From: Brienomyrus brachyistius
Lineage: Eukaryota; Chordata; Actinopteri; Osteoglossiformes; Mormyridae
Direction of reading: 5' to 3'
Assembly: GCF_023856365.1 (NCBI RefSeq)
Contig: NC_064542.1
Coordinates: 11,553,863-11,617,862, forward strand
Length of the DNA stretch: 64,000 bases
Position numbers and translations under genes: made by a program. The notes beneath the pieces were generated by a model. The model was not told the DNA's origin and did not search any database. It saw only the letters and a program-made list of their open reading frames with translations. This document shows, in pieces, positions 42,000 through 55,700 of the stretch. The number at the start of each line of letters is the position of its first letter. Within the stretch, counting starts at the first letter, position 1.

Positions 42000-44900
42000 T
42001 AAGGAAAGGAGGAGAGGGTTTGTTTGAGAACTTGAATGTTTAATTTTAATTTTACCAGGGTGACTGCTAGCAGCATGTAACTCTTCATGGAGGACGCGGA
42101 GGTGACTGTTTGGAATTTTATCATTTGACGTGATCCCCTACAGGCTGCTGGGCTACAGACACTGAGGGTCTGGTAACCTGGGTTATACTGTGGGATTTAA
42201 AAGGGTCTATGTTTCTTTGTTGATTGTTTCTTTGTACCTGTAGCATTGGAACGCTTCCTCTTGGTGTTGCTGTGCTGCGAGGGCATTAAGCATTCCTGCA
42301 AAGGACCAGACTAGCCACTGTTTTAGGTTTATTTGATAGGCTTGTAAGTTATAAGTGTAATTGTAGTATTGTATTTTGGGCGGTGGACATCGGCCGCTAC
42401 CCTCTTATGTTTGTACATGGGATCTTTCTGTACAAGGCCGGATCCGCACAGGCTTTTGCTCTCTGCTGTTGGGGTGCCACACTGAGCGGACACTGTACTG
42501 TTGTGTGTAGTGTTTGTCGTGTTGCATGCTGTGTGGTTTTGCTCTTTGTCACCAGGGCCCTCCTGAGCTGAGAGCTGCGCGTGCCGATCTGACCTTACTA
42601 TCTGGAGGATAGTCAGCCGCCCCCCCCCCCCAGCAACCTTCTTTGTTTGTCTAATTGATTTCAGATATTTGTAATAAAGTGGATTGGCTTTTATTTTTAC
42701 ATGCCTCTTTGTTGTCCCTTTGTGGGGAGGGTTCGAACTTAGCCACGTTACAGAAGGAACGTTAGGTGTTCCTCCTGCCCTTACCAGGCAGTGGCGTAGT
42801 CAGAGCAGTGTGGGTATTCTGTGCTTTGGGCCACAAGAGAGCACCGAAATGTTTTAAAGAAACTTTAGCGTTAACTTAAAATAAAAAAAGAATCAAGGAA
42901 TAACCCTGTTAATTCTTGTTTAAATTAACGGAAGAGAGTCGGCTCTTTAAAGAACTGTGTGGCTCTATGCGCATGCGCTACATGAGAGCGAGCCAGAGTG
43001 GAGAGCGCATTCGCTAATTTAATCAACAATTAACCGCGTTATTCTTTGATTCTTGTTGAAATGCTTAGAGCGTTTTAATTTATTATTCACATTAGCAGAA
43101 AAGTGTTTCGTTACTTAATCCCCTATAACCATAACGTTTATTTGAAATAACAGGCGCTCCTCTGGTGTCGCCATTTTGAAACGGGCTGACCACTTCGGTC
43201 TATCGTTTCGACCGCTTTTTTCAAACAGACCTGCCGATTATGGCCGAGCTCTGGGACTCGCTCATTTCGCTGTTTAAATGCTTTCTTCAACCTAACACCG
43301 GTAAATACCGCTAAAGTTTTCCCTTCTAATTATTTAAGCATGTTGATTAAATGTAATGAGTTTAAGTGCTTTCTTTTAAAACGACGTGCTGTATGTTAAT
43401 TGGTTTCGCTTGTGCTTGTTTAAACTCGGCATTTGCTCTTCTGCTGCTTTCGGGCATGTTTGTACTTGTTTAAAATCCGCCTGCTTTTCTTTTAAAATAA
43501 AGCTAAAGTTTTTCTTAAACATTTTGGTGCTTGCTTTTAAAATACGCCGTGGCGCTTGTGCTTACTCCTAACAACACATGGCTGCGGCCGGACGGGTCCC
43601 CGCTGGACGTGTATCTTACATTCATTCCGTTATATGTGTTATTCCTTAAAAACGTAATTAAAAATACAACATAAATACATGTAATGCATTTTCATTCTAT
43701 TAAGGTTTAAAGGCAACCCTTATCACCCAAACCCCCTATCGGCAACACGTGTAATGGACATTTGGAATATTCCTGACATTTAACATCACCTACTCACATT
43801 CAATTGAAAACACCTGTCTCTTCTTCGTTTTTAATGATTTATTTACAAGTATTTACATAAGTAGTACTGATAGTGTTCTATGTCCAGTCTCATCTCATGC
43901 CTTGCTCTTCTCCACCATTGCCTTGTACTCCTCCTCCACCATTGCCTTGTACGTCTCCTTCACCATTGCCTTGTACTCCTCCTCCACCATTGTCTTGTAC
44001 TCCTCCTCCACCATTGCCTTGTACTCCTCCTCCAGTATTGCCTTGTACTCCTCCTCCTCCATTGCCTTGTACTCCTCCTCCTCCATTGCCTTGTACTCCT
44101 CCTCCACCATTGCCTTGTACTCCTCCTCCTCCATTGCCTTGTACTCCTCCTCCAGTATTGCCTTGTACTCCTCCTCCTCCATTGCCTTGTACTCCTCCTC
44201 CTCCATTGCCTTGTACTCCTCCTCCTCCATTGCCTTGTACTTTTCCTCCATTGCCTTGCACTTTTCCTCCATTGCCTTGCACTCCTCCTCCATTGCCTTG
44301 CACTCCTCCTCCATTGCCTTGCTCTTCTCCACCATTGCCATGCTCTTCTCCAAAATTGCCTTGTACTCCTCCTCCTCCATTGCCTTGTACTCCTCCTCCT
44401 CCATTGCCGTGTACTCCTCCTCCTCCATTGCCATGTACTCCTCCAACACTGCCTTGTACTCCTCCAACACTGCCTTGTACTCCTCCTCCTCCATTGCCTT
44501 GTACTCCTCCTCCAGTATTGCCTTGTACTCCTCCTCCTCCATTGCCTTGTACTCCTCCTCCATTGCCTTGTACTCCTCCTCCTCCATTGCCTTGTACTTT
44601 TCCTCCATTGCCTTGCACTCCTCCTCCATTGCCTTGCACTCCTCCTCCATTGCCTTGCACTCCTCCTCCATTGCCTTGCTCTTCTCCACCATTGCCATGC
44701 TCTTCTCCAAAATTGCCTTGTACTCCTCCTCCTCCATTGCCTTGTACTCCTCCTCCTCCATTGCCTTGTACTCCTCCTCCTCCATTGCCTTGTACTTTTC
44801 CTCCATTGCCTTGCACTTTTCCTCCATTGCCTTGCACTCCTCCTCCATTGCCTTGCACTCCTCCTCCATTGCCTTGCACTCCTCCTCCATTGCCTTGCTC

Positions 44901-47323
44901 TTCTCCACCATTGCCATGCTCTTCTCCAAAATTGCCTTGTACTCCTCCTCCTCCATTGCCTTGTACTCCTCCTCCTCCATTGCCGTGTACTCCTCCTCCT
45001 CCATTGCCGTGTACTCCTCCTCCTCCATTGCCATGTACTCCTCCAACACTGCCTTGTACTCCTCCAACACTGCCTTGTACTCCTCCTCCACCGCCACTGT
45101 CTGGCTCTCCTCCACCACCTTTGCCTGGCTCTCTACTACCATTGCCTTTTTTCCTTTCCCTTTTTTTGCAAAAAGCTTCTTTAGCTAGGATTTCTTTTTC
45201 TTTCCTCCTTTGTCCTTCCTTTCTAGGGCTTCCCCAGCGTCGTTTGGTTCCGCTGGCGGCCTAAAGCAATTCAGAAAAATCCACTTCATTTTGAGATGCG
45301 TCTTGTTCGAAATCAGATTTGTTTTGAACTGATACTGGTGCCTACAGCAGAATTTATACCTTCAGAATGATGACATCAGAGTTGTCACGGTAACATTGTG
45401 TTCTAGAATTCAACTGTAGGTGCCATATTTGGTCAGTGGTTCAATTTTTTTTAATTCTCTGCATTTTTTATATGCTTTATTCAGCTCATATTCTGCAGCA
45501 TATATTGTATGAATTTTCATATTTACCTTAATTAGTTTACTCGCAGATAATATTCTGTACTTGCAAACAATGCAGAAACCTACCAAACATTGCCGGGCCG
45601 TTCCTGTGCTCACAGAGCGTAGTGAGCTTTACTTTACTCAGGAGGAGGACAGGCTCACATTTTCTGACCGTGGCCATGCTGTGCTATATTGTGAAAGGTG
45701 CTGAACTTAGTGATGAGACAGTTAATACCCAGATTCGGGAGATCGCCTCCTCAAAGTGAGGCCCAGTGACTTCAAGCTGGGAATCGGGGCTTGCTAAGTT
45801 CATGCAATATCATGTGACCGATGACTTCCGATTCATCCTGAGGTGTAAGAGGCTTTGAATCCTATTGGCTCTTCAAAACTTTTATATAAGTGAGATGATT
45901 CTAATTAGCAATGGTAGTGGAGGCCAGTTTAACCAAAGAACCAACCGCCAGATGATGGGTCACAGCAAGGAGGGGTATGGGGTTGGGTATCAGTGTTTGG
46001 GTACATTAAATGGAGGTGAGATAAAACATTTGGTAAGGTTTAGCAGCATCTGTAATATCCCTGCATTGTAGGCAGAGCTTTCTGGATAGATTCTGGACAC
46101 ACACACCCCTCTATTGGACAAATTGATTCAGAAAATGGATGGATGGAATGCAGTGTTTTTCATGTGTTTTCATGAGTGGAAGTGAACTTTTACAGAACTG
46201 AGTATTTGAGTAAGTAGGAGAAAAATCCATTTTTGATTAATCTTATTGCCTGTATTTTTGCCCCTTATTTTGAGCTGTTTTAAATGCTGCACTGTTCAGT
46301 TGCAAATGGTAGGTCCCTCTGAATCCCATCTTCGCTTTACTCCACCTCCTGTTATTCACAGGTATCTGACTCTCGAATCCGGCTGAAATGATCCCAGTCG
46401 ATTTTCCAATCTCCGCCTTTTCTATTTGGCAGAATGCACAGCCTGGATCCAAGCTGCCTTCCTTCCCAGTTGGAGTAACAGTTGGCTCCACCTGACACTA
46501 TACCATTTAAACCCCAGCTGATCACAGAGCTTATTGCAGGATGTGCGTTTGTTCCTCTCCATGTGTTGTGGGGCTGCCATGCCTAACTCCTATAGTAAGG
46601 AGAAGGTCATAAACTTGTGTTCTTATATTTTAATAATTCTGAAATGGGTAAGAAATGAGCAGCAGGACGATATAGAGCTAAAAGTTGCGATTTTTCTAGC
46701 ACTACGATGTAACCCAAGGAGAAAGGCAGCACTGCCTTGCTGAATGTGATTTCTGTGGCAAAAAGATGGTGATATTGCTGGCAAGCGGTCTTTTTATTAA
46801 ACTCAAATGTAACTCTGTCAAAGTACAATTTTACCAGGGTCCGTTAAATGAACCCCCCAGAAGACAGAATGAAGCTGTAATTCATACAGGTGGCAAAACT
46901 AAAATGTCTCTTGGTAATTTCATCAGGGCAGTGATGAAATTACAAATGTGCATGTTTTTGGCGAGTGATGGATGAGGTGATATGAAACATGCAGTTGTCT
47001 ATAATCGCTGCAGCTTTGGGGAAAGACTAGCATCCCTTTAAAATTCATTACATTAGGATGGCAGGCAGAGGTCACTGCAGTTTGGACGTGCCAGGAACAG
47101 ACGAATAAAGCCAAGTAGAATGTATGGAACTTCCAGTCTTTCAGTAATATTTCACAGAGTAAGGCATAACTAAACGCACTGCTGAGAAAATGAGTGTAGA
47201 GGATTACAGTAGTATAATGCTAATCCCTACTATATACACTCCATATACGATACACATTTAATATACATTTATTGCTGCTGTGTTTTACAACTGGACATGG
47301 GGTGGGTTCTTTTTCCCTGTGGG
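42000..47323. repeat. Tandem array unit U7 (5324 bp)
   Basis: The layout is as in U1. It shares a set of substitutions only with U8: agagtggagag near 43006, atcaacaatt near 43026, attctttgatt near 43042 and aagtgtttcg near 43105. This shows that U7 and U8 are recent duplicates or were recently converted. Confidence 0.95.
43895..45289 (-). pseudogene. Glu-rich tandem-repeat protein, copy 7 (nonsense at codon 35)
   Basis: The frame would be 464 codons with three super-repeat blocks, but codon 35 (45185-45187) is TAG where all other complete copies have TGG (Trp). The change is a single base (C to T on the plus strand at 45186). A product could only start at an internal ATG (45142), losing the hydrophobic start and the basic stretch. 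No other lesion is seen, so loss of function is recent. Confidence 0.75.
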
Positions 47324-50300
47324 TAAGGAAAGGAGGAGAGGGTTTGTTTGAGAACTTGAATGTTTAATTTTAATTTTACCAGGGTGACTGCTAGCAGCAT
47401 GTAACTCTTCATGGAGGACGCGGAGGTGACTGTTTGGAATTTTATCATTTGACGTGATCCCCTACAGGCTGCTGGGCTACAGACACTGAGGGTCTGGTAA
47501 CCTGGGTTATACTGTGGGATTTAAAAGGGTCTATGTTTCTTTGTTGATTGTTTCTTTGTACCTGTAGCATTGGAACGCTTCCTCTTGGTGTTGCTGTGCT
47601 GCGAGGGCATTAAGCATTCCTGCAAAGGACCAGACTAGCCACTGTTTTAGGTTTATTTGATAGGCTTGTAAGTTATAAGTGTAATTGTAGTATTGTATTT
47701 TGGGCGGTGGACATCGGCCGCTACCCTCTTATGTTTGTACATGGGATCTTTCTGTACAAGGCCGGATCCGCACAGGCTTTTGCTCTCTGCTGTTGGGGTG
47801 CCACACTGAGCGGACACTGTACTGTTGTGTGTAGTGTTTGTCGTGTTGCATGCTGTGTGGTTTTGCTCTTTGTCACCAGGGCCCTCCTGAGCTGAGAGCT
47901 GCGCGTGCCGATCTGACCTTACTATCTGGAGGATAGTCAGCCGCCCCCCCCCCCCAGCAACCTTCTTTGTTTGTCTAATTGATTTCAGATATTTGTAATA
48001 AAGTGGATTGGCTTTTATTTTTACATGCCTCTTTGTTGTCCCTTTGTGGGGAGGGTTCGAACTTAGCCACGTTACAGAAGGAACGTTAGGTGTTCCTCCT
48101 GCCCTTACCAGGCAGTGGCGTAGTCAGAGCAGTGTGGGTATTCTGTGCTTTGGGCCACAAGAGAGCACCGAAATGTTTTAAAGAAACTTTAGCGTTAACT
48201 TAAAATAAAAAAAGAATCAAGGAATAACCCTGTTAATTCTTGTTTAAATTAACGGAAGAGAGTCGGCTCTTTAAAGAACTGTGTGGCTCTATGCGCATGC
48301 GCTACATGAGAGCGAGCCAGAGTGGAGAGCGCATTCGCTAATTTAATCAACAATTAACCGCGTTATTCTTTGATTCTTGTTGAAATGCTTAGAGCGTTTT
48401 AATTTATTATTCACATTAGCAGAAAAGTGTTTCGTTACTTAATCCCCTATAACCATAACGTTTATTTGAAATAACAGGCGCTCCTCTGGTGTCGCCATTT
48501 TGAAACGGGCTGACCACTTCGGTCTATCGTTTCGACCGCTTTTTTCAAACAGACCTGCCGATTATGGCCGAGCTCTGGGACTCGCTCATTTCGCTGTTTA
48601 AATGCTTTCTTCAACCTAACACCGGTAAATACCGCTAAAGTTTTCCCTTCTAATTATTTAAGCATGTTGATTAAATGTAATGAGTTTAAGTGCTTTCTTT
48701 TAAAACGACGTGCTGTATGTTAATTGGTTTCGCTTGTGCTTGTTTAAACTCGGCATTTGCTCTTCTGCTGCTTTCGGGCATGTTTGTACTTGTTTAAAAT
48801 CCGCCTGCTTTTCTTTTAAAATAAAGCTAAAGTTTTTCTTAAACATTTTGGTGCTTGCTTTTAAAATACGCCGTGGCGCTTGTGCTTACTCCTAACAACA
48901 CATGGCTGCGGCCGGACGGGTCCCCGCTGGACGTGTATCTTACATTCATTCCGTTATATGTGTTATTCCTTAAAAACGTAATTAAAAATACAACATAAAT
49001 ACATGTAATGCATTTTCATTCTATTAAGGTTTAAAGGCAACCCTTATCACCCAAACCCCCTATCGGCAACACGTGTAATGGACATTTGGAATATTCCTGA
49101 CATTTAACATCACCTACTCACATTCAATTGAAAACACCTGTCTCTTCTTCGTTTTTAATGATTTATTTACAAGTATTTACATAAGTAGTACTGATAGTGT
49201 TCTATGTCCAGTCTCATCTCATGCCTTGCTCTTCTCCACCATTGCCTTGTACTCCTCCTCCACCATTGCCTTGTACGTCTCCTTCACCATTGCCTTGTAC
49301 TCCTCCTCCACCATTGTCTTGTACTCCTCCTCCACCATTGCCTTGTACTCCTCCTCCAGTATTGCCTTGTACTCCTCCTCCTCCATTGCCTTGTACTCCT
49401 CCTCCTCCATTGCCTTGTACTCCTCCTCCACCATTGCCTTGTACTCCTCCTCCTCCATTGCCTTGTACTCCTCCTCCAGTATTGCCTTGTACTCCTCCTC
49501 CTCCATTGCCTTGTACTCCTCCTCCTCCATTGCCTTGTACTCCTCCTCCTCCATTGCCTTGTACTTTTCCTCCATTGCCTTGCACTTTTCCTCCATTGCC
49601 TTGCACTCCTCCTCCATTGCCTTGCACTCCTCCTCCATTGCCTTGCTCTTCTCCACCATTGCCATGCTCTTCTCCAAAATTGCCTTGTACTCCTCCTCCT
49701 CCATTGCCTTGTACTCCTCCTCCTCCATTGCCGTGTACTCCTCCTCCTCCATTGCCATGTACTCCTCCAACACTGCCTTGTACTCCTCCAACACTGCCTT
49801 GTACTCCTCCTCCTCCATTGCCTTGTACTCCTCCTCCAGTATTGCCTTGTACTCCTCCTCCTCCATTGCCTTGTACTCCTCCTCCATTGCCTTGTACTCC
49901 TCCTCCTCCATTGCCTTGTACTTTTCCTCCATTGCCTTGCACTCCTCCTCCATTGCCTTGCACTCCTCCTCCATTGCCTTGCACTCCTCCTCCATTGCCT
50001 TGCTCTTCTCCACCATTGCCATGCTCTTCTCCAAAATTGCCTTGTACTCCTCCTCCTCCATTGCCTTGTACTCCTCCTCCTCCTCCTCCATTGCCGTGTA
50101 CTCCTCCTCCTCCATTGCCATGTACTCCTCCAACACTGCCTTGTACTCCTCCAACACTGCCTTGTACTCCTCCTCCTCCATTGCCTTGTACTCCTCCTCC
50201 AGTATTGCCTTGTACTCCTCCTCCTCCATTGCCTTGTACTCCTCCTCCATTGCCTTGTACTCCTCCTCCTCCATTGCCTTGTACTTTTCCTCCATTGCCT

Positions 50301-52797
50301 TGCACTCCTCCTCCATTGCCTTGCACTCCTCCTCCATTGCCTTGCACTCCTCCTCCATTGCCTTGCTCTTCTCCACCATTGCCATGCTCTTCTCCAAAAT
50401 TGCCTTGTACTCCTCCTCCTCCATTGCCTTGTACTCCTCCTCCTCCTCCTCCATTGCCGTGTACTCCTCCTCCTCCATTGCCGTGTACTCCTCCTCCTCC
50501 ATTGCCATGTACTCCTCCAACACTGCCTTGTACTCCTCCAACACTGCCTTGTACTCCTCCTCCACCGCCACTGTCTGGCTCTCCTCCACCACCTTTGCCT
50601 GGCTCTCTACTACCATTGCCTTTTTTCCTTTCCCTTTTTTTGCAAAAAGCTTCTTTAGCCAGGATTTCTTTTTCTTTCCTCCTTTGTCCTTCCTTTCTAG
50701 GGCTTCCCCAGCGTCGTTTGGTTCCGCTGGCGGCCTAAAGCAATTCAGAAAAATCCACTTCATTTTGAGATGCGTCTTGTTCGAAATCAGATTTGTTTTG
50801 AACTGATACTGGTGCCTACAGCAGAATTTATACCTTCAGAATGATGACATCAGAGTTGTCACGGTAACATTGTGTTCTAGAATTCAACTGTAGGTGCCAT
50901 ATTTGGTCAGTGGTTCAATTTTTTTTAATTCTCTGCATTTTTTATATGCTTTATTCAGCTCATATTCTGCAGCATATATTGTATGAATTTTCATATTTAC
51001 CTTAATTAGTTTACTCGCAGATAATATTCTGTACTTGCAAACAATGCAGAAACCTACCAAACATTGCCGGGCCGTTCCTGTGCTCACAGAGCGTAGTGAG
51101 CTTTACTTTACTCAGGAGGAGGACAGGCTCACATTTTCTGACCGTGGCCATGCTGTGCTATATTGTGAAAGGTGCTGAACTTAGTGATGAGACAGTTAAT
51201 ACCCAGATTCGGGAGATCGCCTCCTCAAAGTGAGGCCCAGTGACTTCAAGCTGGGAATCGGGGCTTGCTAAGTTCATGCAATATCATGTGACCGATGACT
51301 TCCGATTCATCCTGAGGTGTAAGAGGCTTTGAATCCTATTGGCTCTTCAAAACTTTTATATAAGTGAGATGATTCTAATTAGCAATGGTAGTGGAGGCCA
51401 GTTTAACCAAAGAACCAACCGCCAGATGATGGGTCACAGCAAGGAGGGGTATGGGGTTGGGTATCAGTGTTTGGGTACATTAAATGGAGGTGAGATAAAA
51501 CATTTGGTAAGGTTTAGCAGCATCTGTAATATCCCTGCATTGTAGGCAGAGCTTTCTGGATAGATTCTGGACACACACACCCCTCTATTGGACAAATTGA
51601 TTCAGAAAATGGATGGATGGAATGCAGTGTTTTTCATGTGTTTTCATGAGTGGAAGTGAACTTTTACAGAACTGAGTATTTGAGTAAGTAGGAGAAAAAT
51701 CCATTTTTGATTAATCTTATTGCCTGTATTTTTGCCCCTTATTTTGAGCTGTTTTAAATGCTGCACTGTTCAGTTGCAAATGGTAGGTCCCTCTGAATCC
51801 CATCTTCGCTTTACTCCACCTCCTGTTATTCACAGGTATCTGACTCTCGAATCCGGCTGAAATGATCCCAGTCGATTTTCCAATCTCCGCCTTTTCTATT
51901 TGGCAGAATGCACAGCCTGGATCCAAGCTGCCTTCCTTCCCAGTTGGAGTAACAGTTGGCTCCACCTGACACTATACCATTTAAACCCCAGCTGATCACA
52001 GAGCTTATTGCAGGATGTGCGTTTGTTCCTCTCCATGTGTTGTGGGGCTGCCATGCCTAACTCCTATAGTAAGGAGAAGGTCATAAACTTGTGTTCTTAT
52101 ATTTTAATAATTCTGAAATGGGTAAGAAATGAGCAGCAGGACGATATAGAGCTAAAAGTTGCGATTTTTCTAGCACTACGATGTAACCCAAGGAGAAAGG
52201 CAGCACTGCCTTGCTGAATGTGATTTCTGTGGCAAAAAGATGGTGATATTGCTGGCAAGCGGTCTTTTTATTAAACTCAAATGTAACTCTGTCAAAGTAC
52301 AATTTTACCAGGGTCCGTTAAATGAACCCCCCAGAAGACAGAATGAAGCTGTAATTCATACAGGTGGCAAAACTAAAATGTCTCTTGGTAATTTCATCAG
52401 GGCAGTGATGAAATTACAAATGTGCATGTTTTTGGCGAGTGATGGATGAGGTGATATGAAACATGCAGTTGTCTATAATCGCTGCAGCTTTGGGGAAAGA
52501 CTAGCATCCCTTTAAAATTCATTACATTAGGATGGCAGGCAGAGGTCACTGCAGTTTGGACGTGCCAGGAACAGACGAATAAAGCCAAGTAGAATGTATG
52601 GAACTTCCAGTCTTTCAGTAATATTTCACAGAGTAAGGCATAACTAAACGCACTGCTGAGAAAATGAGTGTAGAGGATTACAGTAGTATAATGCTAATCC
52701 CTACTATATACACTCCATATACGATACACATTTAATATACATTTATTGCTGCTGTGTTTTACAACTGGACATGGGGTGGGTTCTTTTTCCCTGTGGG
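47324..52797. repeat. Tandem array unit U8 (5474 bp, longest)
   Basis: The layout is as in U1, with the U7-type substitutions in the hairpin region (about 48322-48430). It is the longest unit because its gene has three super-repeats. Confidence 0.95.
49219..50763 (-). CDS. Glu-rich tandem-repeat protein, copy 8 (514 aa, three super-repeats)
   Basis: This is the longest copy. The LEKSMAMVEKSKA marker occurs three times and the AVLEEYKAVLEEY segment three times. The third block looks like an internal duplication of the second. The frame is intact, unlike its sister copy 7. N-terminus and tail are constant. Function is unknown. Confidence 0.6.
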   Translation of the reverse strand: MKWIFLNCFRPPAEPNDAGEALERKDKGGKKKKSWLKKLFAKKGKGKKAMVVESQAKVVEESQTVAVEEEYKAVLEEYKAVLEEYMAMEEEEYTAMEEEEYTAMEEEEEEYKAMEEEEYKAILEKSMAMVEKSKAMEEECKAMEEECKAMEEECKAMEEKYKAMEEEEYKAMEEEYKAMEEEEYKAILEEEYKAMEEEEYKAVLEEYKAVLEEYMAMEEEEYTAMEEEEEEYKAMEEEEYKAILEKSMAMVEKSKAMEEECKAMEEECKAMEEECKAMEEKYKAMEEEEYKAMEEEYKAMEEEEYKAILEEEYKAMEEEEYKAVLEEYKAVLEEYMAMEEEEYTAMEEEEYKAMEEEEYKAILEKSMAMVEKSKAMEEECKAMEEECKAMEEKCKAMEEKYKAMEEEEYKAMEEEEYKAMEEEEYKAILEEEYKAMEEEEYKAMVEEEYKAMEEEEYKAMEEEEYKAILEEEYKAMVEEEYKTMVEEEYKAMVKETYKAMVEEEYKAMVEKSKA

Positions 52798-55700
52798 TAA
52801 GGAAAGGAGGAGAGGGTTTGTTTGAGAACTTGAATGTTTAATTTTAATTTTACCAGGGTGACTGCTAGCAGCATGTAACTCTTCATGGAGGACGCGGAGG
52901 TGACTGTTTGGAATTTTATCATTTGACGTGATCCCCTACAGGCTGCTGGGCTACAGACACTGAGGGTCTGGTAACCTGGGTTATACTGTGGGATTTAAAA
53001 GGGTCTATGTTTCTTTGTTGATTGTTTCTTTGTACCTGTAGCATTGGAACGCTTCCTCTTGGTGTTGCTGTGCTGCGAGGGCATTAAGCATTCCTGCAAA
53101 GGACCAGACTAGCCACTGTTTTAGGTTTATTTGATAGGCTTGTAAGTTATAAGTGTAATTGTAGTATTGTATTTTGGGCGGTGGACATCGGCCGCTACCC
53201 TCTTATGTTTGTACATGGGATCTTTCTGTACAAGGCCGGATCCGCACAGGCTTTTGCTCTCTGCTGTTGGGGTGCCACACTGAGCGGACACTGTACTGTT
53301 GTGTGTAGTGTTTGTCGTGTTGCATGCTGTGTGGTTTTGCTCTTTGTCACCAGGGCCCTCCTGAGCTGAGAGCTGCGCGTGCCGATCTGACCTTACTATC
53401 TGGAGGATAGTCAGCCGCCCCCCCCCCCAGCAACCTTCTTTGTTTGTCTAATTGATTTCAGATATTTGTAATAAAGTGGATTGGCTTTTATTTTTACATG
53501 CCTCTTTGTTGTCCCTTTGTGGGGAGGGTTCGAACTTAGCCACGTTACAGAAGGAACGTTAGGTGTTCCTCCTGCCCTTACCAGGCAGTGGCGTAGTCAG
53601 AGCAGTGTGGGTATTCTGTGCTTTGGGCCACAAGAGAGCACCGAAATGTTTTAAAGAAACTTTAGCGTTAACTTAAAATAAAAAAAGAATCAAGGAATAA
53701 CCCTGTTAATTCTTGTTTAAATTAACGGAAGAGAGTCGGCTCTTTAAAGAACTGTGTGGCTCTATGCGCATGCGCTACATGAGAGCGAGCCAGAGAGGAG
53801 AGCGCATTCGCTAATTTAATCAAGAATTAGCCGCGTTATTCCTTGATTCTTGTTGAAATGCTTAGAGCGTTTTAATTTATTATTCACATTAGCAGAAAAG
53901 TGCTTCGTTACTTAATCCCCTATAACCATAACGTTTATTTGAAATAACAGGCGCTCCTCTGGTGTCGCCATTTTGAAACGGGCTGACCACTTCGGTCTAT
54001 CGTTTCGACCGCTTTTTTCAAACAGACCTGCCGATTATGGCCGAGCTCTGGGACTCGCTCATTTCGCTGTTTAAATGCTTTCTTCAACCTAACACCGGTA
54101 AATACCGCTAAAGTTTTCCCTTCTAATTATTTAAGCATGTTGATTAAATGTAATGAGTTTAAGTGCTTTCTTTTAAAACGACGTGCTGTATGTTAATTGG
54201 TTTCGCTTGTGCTTGTTTAAACTCGGCATTTGCTCTTCTGCTGCTTTCGGGCATGTTTGTACTTGTTTAAAATCCGCCTGCTTTTCTTTTAAAATAAAGC
54301 TAAAGTTTTTCTTAAACATTTTGGTGCTTGCTTTTAAAATACGCCGTGGCGCTTGTGCTTACTCCTAACAACACATGGCTGCGGCCGGACGGGTCCCCGC
54401 TGGACGTGTATCTTACATTCATTCCGTTATATGTGTTATTCCTTAAAAACGTAATTAAAAATACAACATAAATACATGTAATGCATTTTCATTCTATTAA
54501 GGTTTAAAGGCAACCCTTATCACCCAAACCCCCTATCGGCAACACGTGTAATGGACATTTGGAATATTCCTGACATTTAACATCACCTACTCACATTCAA
54601 TTGAAAACACCTGTCTCTTCTTCGTTTTTAATGATTTATTTACAAGTATTTACATAAGTAGTACTGATAGTGTTCTATGTCCAGTCTCATCTCATGCCTT
54701 GCTCTTCTCCACCATTGCCTTGTACTCCTCCTCCACCATTGCCTTGTACGTCTCCTCCACCATTGCCTTGTACTCCTCCTCCACCATTGTCTTGTACTCC
54801 TCCTCCACCATTACCTTGTACTCCTCCTCCAGTATTGCCTTGTACTCCTCCTCCATTGCCTTGTACTCCTCCTCCTCCATTGCCTTGTACTCCTCCTCCA
54901 CCATTGCCTTGTACTCCTCCTCCTCCATTGCCTTGTACTCCTCCTCCAGTATTGCCTTGTACTCCTCCTCCTCCATTGCCTTGTACTCCTCCTCCTCCAT
55001 TGCCTTGTACTTTTCCTCCATTGCCTTGCACTTTTCCTCCATTGCCTTGCACTCCTCCTCCATTGCCTTGCACTCCTCCTCCATTGCCTTGCACTCCTCC
55101 TCCATTGCCTTGCTCTTCTCCACCATTGCCATGCTCTTCTCCAAAATTGCCTTGTACTCCTCCTCCTCCATTGCCTTGTACTCCTCCTCCTCCTCCTCCA
55201 TTGCCGTGTACTCCTCCTCCTCCATTGCCGTGTACTCCTCCTCCTCCATTGCCATGTACTCCTCCAACACTGCCTTGTACTCCTCCTCCACCGCCACTGT
55301 CTGGCTCTCCTCCACCACCTTTGCCTGGCTCTCTACTACCATTGCCTTTTTTCCTTTCCCTTTTTTTGCAAAAAGCTTCTTTAGCCAGGATTTCTTTTTC
55401 TTTCCTCCTTTGTCCTTCCTTTCTAGGGCTTCCCCAGCGTCGTTTGGTTCCGCTGGCGGCCTAAAGCAATTCAGAAAAATCCACTTCATTTTGAGATGCG
55501 TCTTGTTCGAAATCAGATTTGTTTTGAACTGATACTGGTGCCTACAGCAGAATTTATACCTTCAGAATGATGACATCAGAGTTGTCACGGTAACATTGTG
55601 TTCTAGAATTCAACTGTAGGTGCCATATTTGGTCAGTGGTTCAATTTTTTTTAATTCTCTGCATTTTTTATATGCTTTATTCAGCTCATATTCTGCAGCA

